Shown here piece by piece: positions 10,387 through 24,724 of a stretch of DNA of 64,000 nucleotides. Source of the stretch: Azospirillum brasilense (GTDB taxonomy: Bacteria > Pseudomonadota > Alphaproteobacteria > Azospirillales > Azospirillaceae); assembly GCF_022023855.1 (NCBI RefSeq), contig NZ_CP059449.1:1908501-1972500 (forward strand), written 5' to 3'. The notes beneath the pieces are model-generated. The model had not been told where the DNA came from, did not search any database, and saw nothing but the letters and a program-made list of their open reading frames with translations. Made by a program: the position numbers and the translations under genes. The number at the start of each line of letters is the position of its first letter. Position 1 is the stretch's first letter.

Positions 10387-12321
10387 ATGGCCTTCCCGCC
10401 CCAATTCCTGGAAGAGCTTCGCACCCGTCTCGCCCTGTCGGACGTGGTGGGCAAGCGCCTGCGCCTGATCCGCGCCGGCCGCGAGTACAAGGCGCCGTGC
10501 CCCTTCCACAATGAGAAGTCGCCCTCCTTCTACGTCAACGACCAGAAGGGCTTCTTCCACTGCTTCGGCTGCGGGGCGCACGGTGACATCATCGGCTTCG
10601 TCATGCGCCACGACAACCTCGCCTTTCCGGAGGCGGTGGAGGCGCTGGCCGGCGAGGCGGGGATGCCGGTTCCCCGCGCCACGGAAGAGGACAAGCAGCG
10701 CTACGAGCGGCGCAAGACGCTGCACGATCTGGTGGAGCAGGCCGCCCGCTGGTTCGAGCAGCAGCTCTACGCCCCCGCGGGCCGCGCCGGGTTGGAGTAT
10801 TTCCAGCGCCGCGGGCTGGACACCGACGGCATGGCGCGTTTCCGCCTGGGCTTCGCCCCCGCCGATTCCGGTGCGCTGCGCGGCCAGCTTCTGAAGCAGG
10901 GCTTCTCGGAAGAGGACATGGTGACCGCCGGCCTGCTGAAGCGGCCGGACGACGGGCGCACGCCCTACAGCTTCTTCCGCAACCGGGTGATCTTCCCGGT
11001 GACCGACCGGCGCAGCCGGGTGGTCGCCTTCGGCGGGCGCATCCTGGAGGGCGACGGCCCGAAATACGTCAACACCGCCGACACGCCGCTGTTCCACAAG
11101 GGTACGCTGTTGTACGGCCTGTCGCGGGCGCGGCAGGCGGCGGCGGACGGCAAGCCGGTGATCGTCGCCGAAGGCTACATGGACGTCATCGCGCTGGTCC
11201 GCGCCGGCTTCGAGGGCGCCGTGGCGCCGCTCGGCACCGCCCTGACCGAGACGCAGATCCAGGAGCTGTGGAAGCTGATTCCCGACGCGGAGAAGGTCCC
11301 CTTCCTCTGCTTCGACGGCGACAACGCCGGGCGCCGGGCGGCGTGGCGGGCGGTGGAACGCATCCTGCCGCACCTCGCCCCCGGTCATTCCGCCCGCGTC
11401 GCTTTCCTGCCGGAGGGGGAGGACCCCGACAGCCTGATCCGCCTGCACGGTCCCCGCGCCATGCAGGAGGTGCTGGCCGAGGCCATCCCGCTGTCCGAGG
11501 CCGTCTGGCGCATGGAGACCGAGGGCAAGCCCACCGGCACCCCGGAATCCAAGGCGGCTGTGAAGGCGGCGCTGGACTCGCGGGTTGGGCAGATCGCCGA
11601 CCGCGACGTGCAGTCCTTCTACCGCACGGAGATGCGCCGCCGCGTCGACGAAGCCTTCGCCCCGCCGCCGCGCCAGCGCAACGACCGCGGCCCCTGGGTT
11701 CCGGGGGGCTCCTGGCAAGGCGGGGGGCAGGGGGGCGGACGCTTCGGCCAGCAGACGCGCCGGCACACGCCGGGCCTGCCGGGTCTGCGCACCGCACCGC
11801 CGCCCGGCCACCGCCGTCGCAACCCCGGCAATCTGGCCGCCGCGCGGGAGCGCGTTCTGCTCGCCGTGATCATCAATCATCCCGAGTTGTTTGATGAGTT
11901 GGGCGAATCGCTGGGCATGCTGCCGTTTCCCGACCGGGAACTGGAGGAATTGCGCCAAGCGGTCATCGGATTGCTTGCCGAACGGCGGGAAAACGACTCG
12001 GGACTTGACGCAGCATCGCTTTGTCGCCACTTGTCTTCCGCCGGCTATGATACCATTGTCCGCTCTCTGCTCAGCGAGTCGACCTATGTCCATGCCGGCT
12101 TTGCACGCCCGGACGCGTCCTCCCTGGACGCGAAACGGGGGTGGTGGCCGACATGGCATCACCTGCATCACAGGCAGGTGATGGCCGATTTGAGAGAAGC
12201 GGAGGCGGCTTTGGCCCGTGACAACAGCGAGGCGAACTTCGCGCGGGTCGTGGCCCTTCAACAGGAGGTCATCAGGTCCGGAATGGGTATGACGGATGAC
12301 GAGGATCTCGACGATGCCTAG
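10387..12321 (+). CDS. dnaG: DNA primase
   Basis: DnaG makes the RNA primers for the replication fork. The 644-residue protein has the CHC2 zinc-binding motif (C38, H41, C59, C62), the catalytic core with the Toprim motifs EGYMD (near 261) and FDGDNAGR (near 312), and a C-terminal helicase-interaction region after a glycine- and proline-rich linker (about 420-480). The linker is strikingly basic and low-complexity. Length is usual for alphaproteobacteria. It lies between yqeY and rpoD, a remnant of the macromolecular synthesis operon arrangement; rpsU is absent. Confidence 0.97.
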   Translation: MAFPPQFLEELRTRLALSDVVGKRLRLIRAGREYKAPCPFHNEKSPSFYVNDQKGFFHCFGCGAHGDIIGFVMRHDNLAFPEAVEALAGEAGMPVPRATEEDKQRYERRKTLHDLVEQAARWFEQQLYAPAGRAGLEYFQRRGLDTDGMARFRLGFAPADSGALRGQLLKQGFSEEDMVTAGLLKRPDDGRTPYSFFRNRVIFPVTDRRSRVVAFGGRILEGDGPKYVNTADTPLFHKGTLLYGLSRARQAAADGKPVIVAEGYMDVIALVRAGFEGAVAPLGTALTETQIQELWKLIPDAEKVPFLCFDGDNAGRRAAWRAVERILPHLAPGHSARVAFLPEGEDPDSLIRLHGPRAMQEVLAEAIPLSEAVWRMETEGKPTGTPESKAAVKAALDSRVGQIADRDVQSFYRTEMRRRVDEAFAPPPRQRNDRGPWVPGGSWQGGGQGGGRFGQQTRRHTPGLPGLRTAPPPGHRRRNPGNLAAARERVLLAVIINHPELFDELGESLGMLPFPDRELEELRQAVIGLLAERRENDSGLDAASLCRHLSSAGYDTIVRSLLSESTYVHAGFARPDASSLDAKRGWWPTWHHLHHRQVMADLREAEAALARDNSEANFARVVALQQEVIRSGMGMTDDEDLDDA

Positions 12322-12452
12322 CGGCCGGCGCCGCCGGGCGTGGTGCGGAAGGGAAGGGCCGGAGGGAATGAGACCCGGAGGGGTCTGTTCGGACAAGGTC
12401 CGGAACGGTTCACAACCGGTTTAAGCAGGTGCGGATCGACAGCGGGGGGCCG

Positions 12453-12481
12453 CTGCGATGCGTGCTATGGGTTTTTATAAT
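12453..12481 (+). promoter_or_regulatory. candidate promoter for rpoD
   Basis: A perfect TATAAT lies at 12476-12481 within a short AT-rich run; the -35 candidate CTGCGA at 12453-12458 is poor but correctly spaced at 17 bases. Transcription would begin only about 20 bases before the rpoD ATG, so the leader would be very short, with a G-rich Shine-Dalgarno stretch at about 12490-12495. Confidence 0.35.
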
Positions 12482-12506
12482 GGGGTAATGCGGGGGCATC
12501 GATCGC

Positions 12507-14468
<1,962 letters not shown>

Positions 14469-14516
14469 GGTTTCCGGGAGCGCAAGCTCCGCACGGATAG
14501 CGGTCGTATGGAAAGC

Positions 14517-14549
14517 GGGGGATCTTCGGGTCCCCTGTTTTCGTTTTTG
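14517..14549 (+). terminator. Rho-independent terminator of rpoD
   Basis: GGGGATC (14518-14524), a TTCG tetraloop and GGTCCCC (14529-14535) form a 7-bp stem with one G-U pair, followed by a T-rich tail (TGTTTTCGTTTTT). A second small hairpin, GGAGC-GCAA-GCTCC, sits just after the stop codon at about 14477-14490. Confidence 0.85.
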
Positions 14550-14631
14550 GTGTCTTCATTTTGGTGGCGGCCTCTGTCGAACGGGGTTGCATAAGCTCCC
14601 GGTTCTGGGCACATTCGGCATCCCTCGGTGG

Positions 14632-14707
14632 GGGCCTGTAGTTCAGCGGTTAGAACGCGCCGCTCATAACGGTGTTGTCGTCGGTTCGAATCCGGCCGGG
14701 CCCACCA
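14632..14707 (+). tRNA. tRNA with anticodon CAT, probably tRNA-Ile2
   Basis: A complete cloverleaf: acceptor GGGCCTG pairs with CGGGCCC (one T-G pair), the anticodon loop is CTCATAA, the T-arm is GTCGG-TTCGAAT-CCGGC, and CCA is encoded at 14705-14707. The D-arm and the CTCATAA loop resemble isoleucine tRNAs whose CAT anticodon is modified to lysidine by TilS, rather than elongator methionine tRNA. The two cannot be fully separated by eye. Confidence 0.9.
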
Positions 14708-14964
14708 ATCTTTCAAGGGGTTGGCTGTCCCTGTAAGGGGAAAAGCACGTTGATGGGAAAGCAGCCGATCGGCCGCTCATTTCCCTATCGCCCGCCGCAG
14801 CATCGTCGTTGGTTGGTAGGATGCCGCTTTCTGCTGCAGGCAGTACAAGATCGCGTCACCATTGTCCCAGCGCCACTTGCCAAAAACGACAATAACGCCG
14901 TCGAATCACCTGATCCAACCGCGTTCAGCGAAGTGTCGTTGAGGTTATTAAGGGAAGAGGAGAG

Positions 14965-15041
14965 TGGCGCGCCCGAAGAGATTCGAACTCCTGACCCCCA
15001 GATTCGTAGTCTGGTGCTCTATCCAGCTGAGCTACGGGCGC
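14965..15041 (-). tRNA. tRNA-Arg (anticodon ACG)
   Basis: On the minus strand the acceptor GCGCCCG (15035-15041) pairs with CGGGCGC, the anticodon stem-loop is CCAGA-CTACGAA-TCTGG with anticodon ACG, the T-loop is TTCGAAT and CCA is encoded at 14965-14967. This is the major arginine tRNA, whose A34 is edited to inosine by TadA. Confidence 0.96.
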
Positions 15042-15247
15042 TTCTCTCTGCCGCGGCGTCGGCGAGGCCGTCGTCTGCGGTGGCGCGGTTTTTAATCGGG
15101 CCGTGACCGGAAGGCAACCAAAATCGTCCGGCTCGTGAAATTTTTCCGGCAAGCGGATGTCAGCCCTTTGACGGACTACAGAATGGCGGCGGTTGGGCTT
15201 ACCTTGGCGTGGAGAGCGACCAGCCAGAAGGGCATTTGAGAACAGCT

Positions 15248-15760
15248 ATGGGCATGACGTTTCTGAGCCGCGCCGTTATGGGGCCGGTGGGGTTGCTGAC
15301 GGCGCTTTCCGTGACGGCAACGATCGGGGCGGCGGCAATCGCGACGGCACAGGCGGCGGACGACCGGTCCGGCGCCGCGGTGCTGGTGTCCGCGGCCATC
15401 GGCAACGAGGTCGTCCAGATGGTCGAACTCGGTCCGAAGGTCATCCAGGTGACCGTCAACGACCGCGTCGTCTACGAGGACCGTGAGGGGCGCACCCTGT
15501 CCTTCGTGAACGCCTACAACATGGAAGGGCGCTGGCTGGTGCTGCTTCAGGAAAGCGTGGACGGCAAATGCGCCGCGCGCTTCCGCGTGCTCGACCTCGG
15601 CGGGACCAAGGCCTCCGTCTCGCTGCCGTTCGGGACCTGCAGCGACGCGCCGAAGGTGGAGCAGGCGGATCGGACGCTGACCGTTTCGCTGCCGGCTTCG
15701 GACGGAAAGAGCACGGCGGCCTGGAACTACCGGGACGGGATGCTCGTTCGCATGCGCTGA
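15248..15760 (+). CDS. secreted protein of unknown function
   Basis: The 170-residue product has a signal peptide (hydrophobic core about 10-35, cleavage probably after AQA near residue 37). The mature part is rich in beta-type sequence (VVQMVELGPKVIQVTVNDRV) with two cysteines about 35 residues apart, and no family was recognised. A second ATG lies 6 bases downstream. It precedes the PAP2 gene on the same strand by 23 bases, so the two are probably co-transcribed and may both act at the envelope. Confidence 0.72.
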   Translation: MGMTFLSRAVMGPVGLLTALSVTATIGAAAIATAQAADDRSGAAVLVSAAIGNEVVQMVELGPKVIQVTVNDRVVYEDREGRTLSFVNAYNMEGRWLVLLQESVDGKCAARFRVLDLGGTKASVSLPFGTCSDAPKVEQADRTLTVSLPASDGKSTAAWNYRDGMLVRMR

Positions 15761-15783
15761 ATGGAAAGGGAGCGGCGAGGACC

Positions 15784-16437
15784 GTGGGACATCTGAACCT
15801 CTGGCACGTCAACAAGGCGATCTCGCTTCTCGGCAGCACATCCTTCGTGCTGCCGGTGGCAGGCATCCTGATCGTGATGCTGTGGCGCCGCCATTCGGCG
15901 GTCTCGGCGGCGCGCTGGCTGGCCGTGCTGGCCATGCTGATGGGCTCGGTGGCGCTTCTGAAGATCCTGGGGCACGCCTGCGGCATCCGCCTGTTCGACG
16001 ACCGGCTGACCAGCCCCAGCGGCCACGCCGCCCTCGCCGCCGCCGTCTATGGGGCGGTCGGGGTGATGGCGGCGCGTTCGCTGGACGGCTGGCGGCGTGG
16101 CGTGGTGGTCCTCGGCGCCCTCGGGCTGGTGGGGGGCGTCGCGGCGTCGCGAATCCTGCTGCGCTACCATTCGGTGACGGAGGTGGTGGTCGGGCTCGTC
16201 CTCGGCGGGCTGGCTGTGGCGGCCTTCGCGCAGAGCTTCAACCGGATGACCCCGTCGCGGCTGAACCTCAGCCCGCTGGTCCTCGCCCTGGTCGTTCTGT
16301 TCGGCGTCGCCACCTACGCGCTCGGCGACCGCACCAACGCGGAGCCGATGCTGAAGCATTTCGCCTATCTGCTCCGTGAGGAATCTCCGGTTTGCGGCCC
16401 GATGCCGCCGCTGAACAGTTTCCTGGAACGCCTGTAG
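15784..16437 (+). CDS. PAP2-superfamily membrane phosphatase
   Basis: A 217-residue membrane protein with five or six hydrophobic helices and the PAP2 signature: SPSGHAA (about 78-84) and SRILLRYHSVTEVVVG (about 123-138), which supply the catalytic histidines. Such enzymes dephosphorylate lipid phosphates, for example undecaprenyl pyrophosphate or phosphatidic acid; the substrate is not decidable here. The GTG start at 15784 has GAGG a few bases upstream; the frame is open further upstream but overlaps the previous gene. The usual first motif KxxxxxxRP is poorly conserved. Confidence 0.82.
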   Translation: MGHLNLWHVNKAISLLGSTSFVLPVAGILIVMLWRRHSAVSAARWLAVLAMLMGSVALLKILGHACGIRLFDDRLTSPSGHAALAAAVYGAVGVMAARSLDGWRRGVVVLGALGLVGGVAASRILLRYHSVTEVVVGLVLGGLAVAAFAQSFNRMTPSRLNLSPLVLALVVLFGVATYALGDRTNAEPMLKHFAYLLREESPVCGPMPPLNSFLERL

Positions 16438-16467
16438 CGGCTGTTTTCCTTGCCGGATACAGCGACC

Positions 16468-16491
16468 GTCCAGGGTTGGTCTTCCCTGGAC
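16468..16491 (+). terminator. hairpin after the PAP2 gene, possible terminator
   Basis: GTCCAGGG (16468-16475) and CCCTGGAC (16484-16491) form an 8-bp stem with an 8-base loop, 30 bases past the stop codon. There is no T-run, so it may instead stabilise the 3' end or assist Rho-dependent ending. Confidence 0.35.
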
Positions 16492-16623
16492 TTGGCAACC
16501 GGAATGTTTGCCTTGCGGCATCGGTTGAGGGTTGAGAGCGGGCTTGCGACGGGGCATGGTGTGGGCTTATACCGACGCCCCCGTTCCTGACCCGTTCTGC
16601 CTTTTCGGTATCCCTTCCGGCCC

Positions 16624-20010
<3,387 letters not shown>

Positions 20011-20118
20011 CCGCACCCTCGGGATTACCGCCCTTCCGGGTCTGGCCTTTGCGGCACCATGGCATAGATGCTTGACGACGAAAGCATTGCGTTCGTTTCC
20101 CTTGCAACGGGGAGGGCC

Positions 20119-20658
20119 ATGGCATCGACGAAGCGGGACACCGCACCCGATCCGGAACGGCTCATCGGCGCGTGGCGCGATGCCGCCGCGGACGCCCGCC
20201 GTTGGCGTGACGATCCGGACCGCGTGGCCGCCCTGAAGGCGGCGCGCACCCGGCTGCACCAACCGCCGCCGCCGCCGCCGCGCCCGCCCCAGCGGGTGCT
20301 GGCCGACGAGCTGCACGCCGCCCGCGCCGCCTGGGAGGAGGGGCAGGGGCTGGATGGCGCCGCTCGTGCCCTGGCCTATGCCAACCTGAAACGCTGGGAG
20401 CCCGGTCTCTTCGGCTACAGCGAGACGCAGCGGTCCACCGCCGGCAAGATCGCCGCGTCGGAAGCCGCGGAATCGCGGCGCGACGAGCAGGAGCGGGCGG
20501 AGGCTCAGGCCCTGATCCGGGCCTTCCGGCGGGTCCAGGACCGTGCCCGCAGCACCGCCCGCGCCGTGCAGGCTGATTCGCGCGCCCGCGCCATGGCAGC
20601 GGACGAGGGGCTGATGCTGCCGGACGGTGATCGGTCCGGCGGTGTGACGGCCCCGTGA
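20119..20658 (+). CDS. hypothetical protein, charged and helical
   Basis: The 179-residue protein is rich in Arg, Ala and Glu, with a polyproline run (about 50-59) and long predicted helices on both sides. No family was recognised. The ATG at 20119 follows a strong GGGGAGGG site; an earlier in-frame ATG at 20068 lacks one. Its stop codon overlaps the GTG of the endonuclease III-type gene (GTGA), so the two are translationally coupled, and it starts 108 bases after the SNF2 gene. It may be an accessory to one of these DNA enzymes, but that is only context. Confidence 0.7.
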   Translation: MASTKRDTAPDPERLIGAWRDAAADARRWRDDPDRVAALKAARTRLHQPPPPPPRPPQRVLADELHAARAAWEEGQGLDGAARALAYANLKRWEPGLFGYSETQRSTAGKIAASEAAESRRDEQERAEAQALIRAFRRVQDRARSTARAVQADSRARAMAADEGLMLPDGDRSGGVTAP

Positions 20659-21467
20659 AGCGCCGTCTCAAGGCCAACGACGACCAAGCGTCCTTCGCGC
20701 TGTCGCCCACGGCATTGCCGGCCTCGGTTTTGCCGGCTTCGGTTTTGCCGGCTTCGGTTTTGCCGGATGAGAAGCTGTTGGAGATCCACCGCCGGCTCTG
20801 CCTGATCTTCGGCTGCCCGATCGCCTATTTCCGTGCGCTCGACCCGCTCAGCGAACTGGTGTCCTCGTTGCTGTCGCACCGCACGCGCAACGCGGCGTCC
20901 GGTGCCGCCTTCCGTGCCTTGCGGGCGCGCTGGGGGGAGGATTGGGCGGCCGTCCGCGACGCCGACCCGGCGGAGGTCGAGACGGTCATCACCGGGGTGA
21001 CGTGGCCGGAGCAGAAGGCGCCGCGCATTCAGGCGATCCTGCGACGGATCACCGAGCTGCGCGGCGAGCTTTCCCTGGATTTCCTGGCGGGGATGACGGT
21101 GCCGGAGGCGCGGGCATGGCTGCAGGCGCTTCCCGGCGTCGGCCCGAAGACCAGCGCCGCGGTGATGAGCTTCAGCAGCCTGCGCCGCCCCGCCTTGCCG
21201 GTGGACAGCCACCATCACCGCGTCGCCGTGCGCACCGGGCTGATCCCGTCCAGCGTGGCGGTCGGCCCGTCGCACACCATTCTGGAGGCGCGGCTTCCCC
21301 CGGAGTGGACGGCCCAGCAGATCTACGACCATCACGAGGTGATGATGCTGCACGGGCAGCGGGTCTGCTTCTACCGCAACCCGGCCTGCGAGCGCTGCGT
21401 TCTCCTGGAGCTGTGTCCGGAGGGTCAGAAGCGAATGGTGGGCGGGGCGTCGGCGGAGGGCGCTTAG
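20655..21467 (+). CDS. endonuclease III-type DNA glycosylase
   Basis: A 270-residue HhH-GPD base-excision enzyme. The helix-hairpin-helix LPGVGPKTSAAV carries Lys165, the position of the beta-lyase lysine in E. coli Nth, and Asp184 (PVDSHHHRV) is the catalytic aspartate. A C-x6-C-x2-C-x5-C cluster motif (C238, C245, C248, C254) would hold a [4Fe-4S] cluster. Sequence around VDSHHHRV differs from housekeeping Nth (VDTH), so this is probably a divergent paralogue. The N-terminal 36 residues include three exact LPASV repeats. GTG at 20655 overlaps the upstream stop. Confidence 0.85.
   Translation: MKRRLKANDDQASFALSPTALPASVLPASVLPASVLPDEKLLEIHRRLCLIFGCPIAYFRALDPLSELVSSLLSHRTRNAASGAAFRALRARWGEDWAAVRDADPAEVETVITGVTWPEQKAPRIQAILRRITELRGELSLDFLAGMTVPEARAWLQALPGVGPKTSAAVMSFSSLRRPALPVDSHHHRVAVRTGLIPSSVAVGPSHTILEARLPPEWTAQQIYDHHEVMMLHGQRVCFYRNPACERCVLLELCPEGQKRMVGGASAEGA
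20715..20759 (+). repeat. three 15-base tandem repeats inside the glycosylase gene
   Basis: The unit TTGCCGGCTTCGGTT is repeated at 20715, 20730 and 20745, with one substitution in the first copy, and a partial fourth begins at 20760. It encodes LPASV three times in the variable N-terminal leader, upstream of the catalytic domain, and keeps the frame whatever the copy number. Confidence 0.95.
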
Positions 21468-21476
21468 TCGCTTTTT

Positions 21477-21580
21477 GCCCCCACCCCCGGCCCTCCCCCG
21501 CTCACGCAGGGGAGGGTGCCTTCTGCGAATCAGCGTCAGTTCCCTCCCCTGCGACAGCGGGGGAGGGTTAGGGTGGGGGC
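21477..21580. repeat. intergenic inverted-repeat element, copy B
   Basis: The ends are a perfect 10-base inverted pair, GCCCCCACCC and GGGTGGGGGC. Inside are a CCCTCCCCC / GGGGAGGG pair and CCCTCCCCTGCG / GCGGGGGAGGG, so it can fold into nested GC-rich hairpins. It fills the gap between the convergent glycosylase gene and the 87-residue gene. Copies C and D share the same layout and core. Confidence 0.8.
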
Positions 21581-21596
21581 AAAGTTTCCAGTACGT

Positions 21597-21860
21597 TCAA
21601 TTCACCAGCGGCGGGCGGCGCATGCCCGGCAGGGGGGAGGGGTTGCTGCGCTGTGGCCGTTCGCCACCGGAGGCGGCCTGCTCTGCGGCGTCGAGCATGG
21701 CTTCGGCCTGCTTCTGCACGGCGGCGGCGCGGGCTTGGTCCATGGGGTCGCTGCTCTCCTTCCGGACATAGCCGGCGGCCTGCTCGGCGAGGTCGAGGGT
21801 TTCGACCACCTCGTCCATAGTTTCCTCCAGCGCGGTCACATCGACCTTTTTGCCGGTCAT
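21597..21860 (-). CDS. small acidic helical protein of unknown function
   Basis: An 87-residue protein whose first 65 residues are strongly helical and acidic (DVTALEETMDEVVETLDLAE), followed by a proline-rich tail. A GGGAG ribosome site lies 9 bases before the ATG at 21858-21860, and codon use matches neighbours, so it is likely real. No family was recognised. It diverges from the GH17-GT2 gene across 192 bases, which hold no feature I could identify beyond two A/T runs. Confidence 0.65.
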   Translation of the reverse strand: MTGKKVDVTALEETMDEVVETLDLAEQAAGYVRKESSDPMDQARAAAVQKQAEAMLDAAEQAASGGERPQRSNPSPLPGMRRPPLVN

Positions 21861-22052
21861 TTCGTCGTCTCCCGTCGTTGCGGTTGGTGATGCCAACAGG
21901 AGCGGGACGGTGGCCGTTCCCAATTTGGTAATCCGGGCAGCCACCCGTAAAAAATTCGACGTGGGCGCGGGAATAGTTTTTTGCAGCGCACGTTCGTCAG
22001 TGTGTCCGGTGGCGCCCGCCACCCATCTCACCCAGGCTTGCGAAATCCCCAC

Positions 22053-24704
22053 ATGAGCAACCCGAAGCGTTCGATCCGGTCTGCGGCCTTGGCCGCGGCG
22101 ATGCTCGCCGTGACTGCCGGCCACGCGTCCTTCTGGTCCTGGCGCAACGCGCCCACTCCTGTGGACGCCGTGCCGGGTCGCATCGAATCCGTCTCCTACT
22201 CCCCCTCGGGCCGCAGCTACGACCCCAACCACCAGCCGGTGGTCGATGCGGTGGAACTGGACCGGGACATGACCGCCATCGCCGGCTTCGCCGACGGTGT
22301 GCGCACCTATTCCACGCTCGGCTCCCAGGGCGACGTACCGGCCATCGCCGCCAAGCATGGCCTGGACGTTACGCTGGGCGTCTGGCTGAGCGACGACAAG
22401 GCCCGCAACGAGCGCGAGGTCGCCCGCGCCATCGTGCTGTCCCGCACCGTGCGCGGCATCGAGCGCGTCGTGGTCGGCAACGAGACGCTGCTGCGCGCCG
22501 AGCTGACCGACACGGAGCTGGCCTCCTACATCCGCCGCGTCCGCGCCGGCGTGCCGAAGCACATCAAGGTCGGCACCGCCGACGTGTGGTCGGAGATCGT
22601 CAAGGCCAAGGAGACCATCGCGGCGTCCGACTACATGGGCGTCCACGTCCTGCCCTACTGGGAAGGCGTACCCGTGGAGAACGCGCTGACCTGGATTCGT
22701 GACCGGCTGGACACCGTGCGCAAGGCGCATCCGGGCAAGCCGCTGTTCGTGGGCGAGGTGGGCTGGCCGTCGGGCGGCGAGAACTTCCACGACGCCTACC
22801 CGACGCCGCAGGCCCAGGCCTTCGTCGTCCGCAACTTCGCCGCCGAGGCGGGGATGCTGGGCATCGACTACAACGTGGTCGAGGCGTTCGACGGCGTGTG
22901 GAAGTCCAGCATCGAAGGCTCGCCCGGCCCGACCTGGGGCGTGCTCGACGCCGACCGCGCGCCGAAATGGCCGCTGGCCGGCGACGTCCCGGCCCCCTGG
23001 GGCGACCGTGCGGGTGCCGCCGTGGCGCTGGCCCTCGGCCTCGCACTGTCGGCCTTCGCCGCCTTCCGCCGCCGCACCAACATGACCTACGCGCTGGCCG
23101 CGTCGGTGGGCGCCAACATCGTCGGCTTCGGCGTCGGCTCGGCCGTCGCCGGCGCCTACGCCGAATATTTCACCTTTGGTGCTGCAACCACCTGGGGCTC
23201 CGCCTTCCTGCTGGGCGCGCTGATGATGTCGGTGGCCTTCGCCGACCTGACCGAGGTGGTCCGTCGCCTGTTCACTGGCCGCGCCCCGGCGCTGCTGCCG
23301 CGGGTTCCCGCGGTACCGGAGCACAAGCCGATGGTGTCGGTGCACATCGCCGCCTGCCGCGAGCAGCCCGACGTGCTGGCCGCCACGCTGACCTCGCTGG
23401 CCCGCGTCGACTACCCGGACTATGAGGTCGTCGTCCTCATCAACAACACCGAGGACGAGGCGCTGGTCCGCCCGGTCGAGGAGCTGTGCGCCGAGCTGGG
23501 TCCGAAGTTCAAGTTCCACTGGTACAAGACGATCAGCGGCTTCAAGGCCGGCGCCCTGAACGCCGCGCTGCGCCACACCGACCCGCGCGCCGAGATCGTC
23601 GCCGTGCTCGACGCCGACTACACGGTGGAGCCGGACTGGCTGAACAAGCTGGCCCCGACCTTCGCCGACCCGCGCGTCGGCATCGTCCAGGCGCCGCAGG
23701 AGCACCGCGACGGTCATGAGACGCCGCTGAAGGCCGCCATGACCGCCGAGTACCGCCCCTTCTTCGACGTCGGCATGCAGGAGGGTCTGACCTCCCAGGC
23801 CTTCGTCTGCCACGGCACGATGATCATGCTGCGCCGCTCCGCCATGGAACAGGTCGGCGGCTGGTCGGAAGAGGGCATCTGCGAGGACACCGAGCTGGGC
23901 ATCCGCATCCTGTCGGCCGGCTACCGCGCCGCCTACACGGACGAGCGTCTGGGTCAGGGCCTCGCCCCCGACAACTTCATGCAGTTCCGCAAGCAGCGCG
24001 ACCGCTGGGTCTTCGGCTCCACCCAGATCCTGCGCGCCCACTGGCGGAAGTTCCTGCCCGGCGCCACGGAGCTGACGGTCGGCCAGAAGATCGGCTACCT
24101 GACCAACTGGGCGCGCTGGTGGTCGGACGCGGTGGGCGTGCTCGCCGCCGGTGCGGCGGTCACCTGGACCTTCGCCTCGCTGGTTCTGCCGCTGCACCTG
24201 CCGCCGGTCCAGGCCACCGCCGCGGTGCTGGGCGCCCTGGTCCTGCGCGCCGGGTCGAGCCTGCTGGCCTCGCGCTACGCCTCCGGCAACTCGTGGAAGG
24301 AGAGCTTCGGGGCCTGCGCCGTGGGCATGGCGCTGTCCACCACGGTGGCGCTGGCCGCGCTCCGCGGCGTGGTCCGCAAGCGCGACGCCTTCCGCGTCAC
24401 CGCCAAGGGCGGCAAGCGGACCCAGGGGGCCTTCTGCGCCAAGCCGGAAGCCTGGCTGTCGGGTGCCCTGCTGGTCTCCGCGGTGACCGCTTGGTTCGCC
24501 AACCCGCTGGGCACCCTGTCGCTGGAGTTGTGGGCGATCCTGCTGACTGCGATGGCTGTGCCCAACCTGATGGCCGTGGGTCTCGCGATCGGCGACATGC
24601 TGCCTGCCGGCACCCCGCGCCCGGCGCCGCTGCCCGCCCCGCAGGGCGTGGTCCAGCCCACCGCCGCTCCGGCCAAGGCCGCCAACGAGCCGGTCGCCGC
24701 GTAA
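22053..24704 (+). CDS. GH17-GT2 fusion, candidate beta-glucan synthase
   Basis: An 883-residue membrane protein. A signal-anchor region (about 10-27) is followed by a GH17-like (beta-1,3-glucanase fold) domain (about 40-310) that keeps both expected glutamates, Glu144 (VVVGNE) and Glu235 (GEVGWPSGG). Three or four membrane helices come next, then a family 2 glycosyltransferase domain with DAD (520-522), CEDTELG and QRDRW (648-652), the marks of a processive synthase, and more helices. The same pairing occurs in NdvB-type cyclic beta-glucan synthases of Pseudomonas and Bradyrhizobium, and Azospirillum is known to make osmoregulated beta-(1,3)(1,6)-glucans. Transglycosylation by the GH17 part could close or branch the ring. 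No clear ribosome site precedes the ATG. Confidence 0.88.
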   Translation: MSNPKRSIRSAALAAAMLAVTAGHASFWSWRNAPTPVDAVPGRIESVSYSPSGRSYDPNHQPVVDAVELDRDMTAIAGFADGVRTYSTLGSQGDVPAIAAKHGLDVTLGVWLSDDKARNEREVARAIVLSRTVRGIERVVVGNETLLRAELTDTELASYIRRVRAGVPKHIKVGTADVWSEIVKAKETIAASDYMGVHVLPYWEGVPVENALTWIRDRLDTVRKAHPGKPLFVGEVGWPSGGENFHDAYPTPQAQAFVVRNFAAEAGMLGIDYNVVEAFDGVWKSSIEGSPGPTWGVLDADRAPKWPLAGDVPAPWGDRAGAAVALALGLALSAFAAFRRRTNMTYALAASVGANIVGFGVGSAVAGAYAEYFTFGAATTWGSAFLLGALMMSVAFADLTEVVRRLFTGRAPALLPRVPAVPEHKPMVSVHIAACREQPDVLAATLTSLARVDYPDYEVVVLINNTEDEALVRPVEELCAELGPKFKFHWYKTISGFKAGALNAALRHTDPRAEIVAVLDADYTVEPDWLNKLAPTFADPRVGIVQAPQEHRDGHETPLKAAMTAEYRPFFDVGMQEGLTSQAFVCHGTMIMLRRSAMEQVGGWSEEGICEDTELGIRILSAGYRAAYTDERLGQGLAPDNFMQFRKQRDRWVFGSTQILRAHWRKFLPGATELTVGQKIGYLTNWARWWSDAVGVLAAGAAVTWTFASLVLPLHLPPVQATAAVLGALVLRAGSSLLASRYASGNSWKESFGACAVGMALSTTVALAALRGVVRKRDAFRVTAKGGKRTQGAFCAKPEAWLSGALLVSAVTAWFANPLGTLSLELWAILLTAMAVPNLMAVGLAIGDMLPAGTPRPAPLPAPQGVVQPTAAPAKAANEPVAA

Positions 24705-24724
24705 CCTTGCAGCCCTGAACGGAG

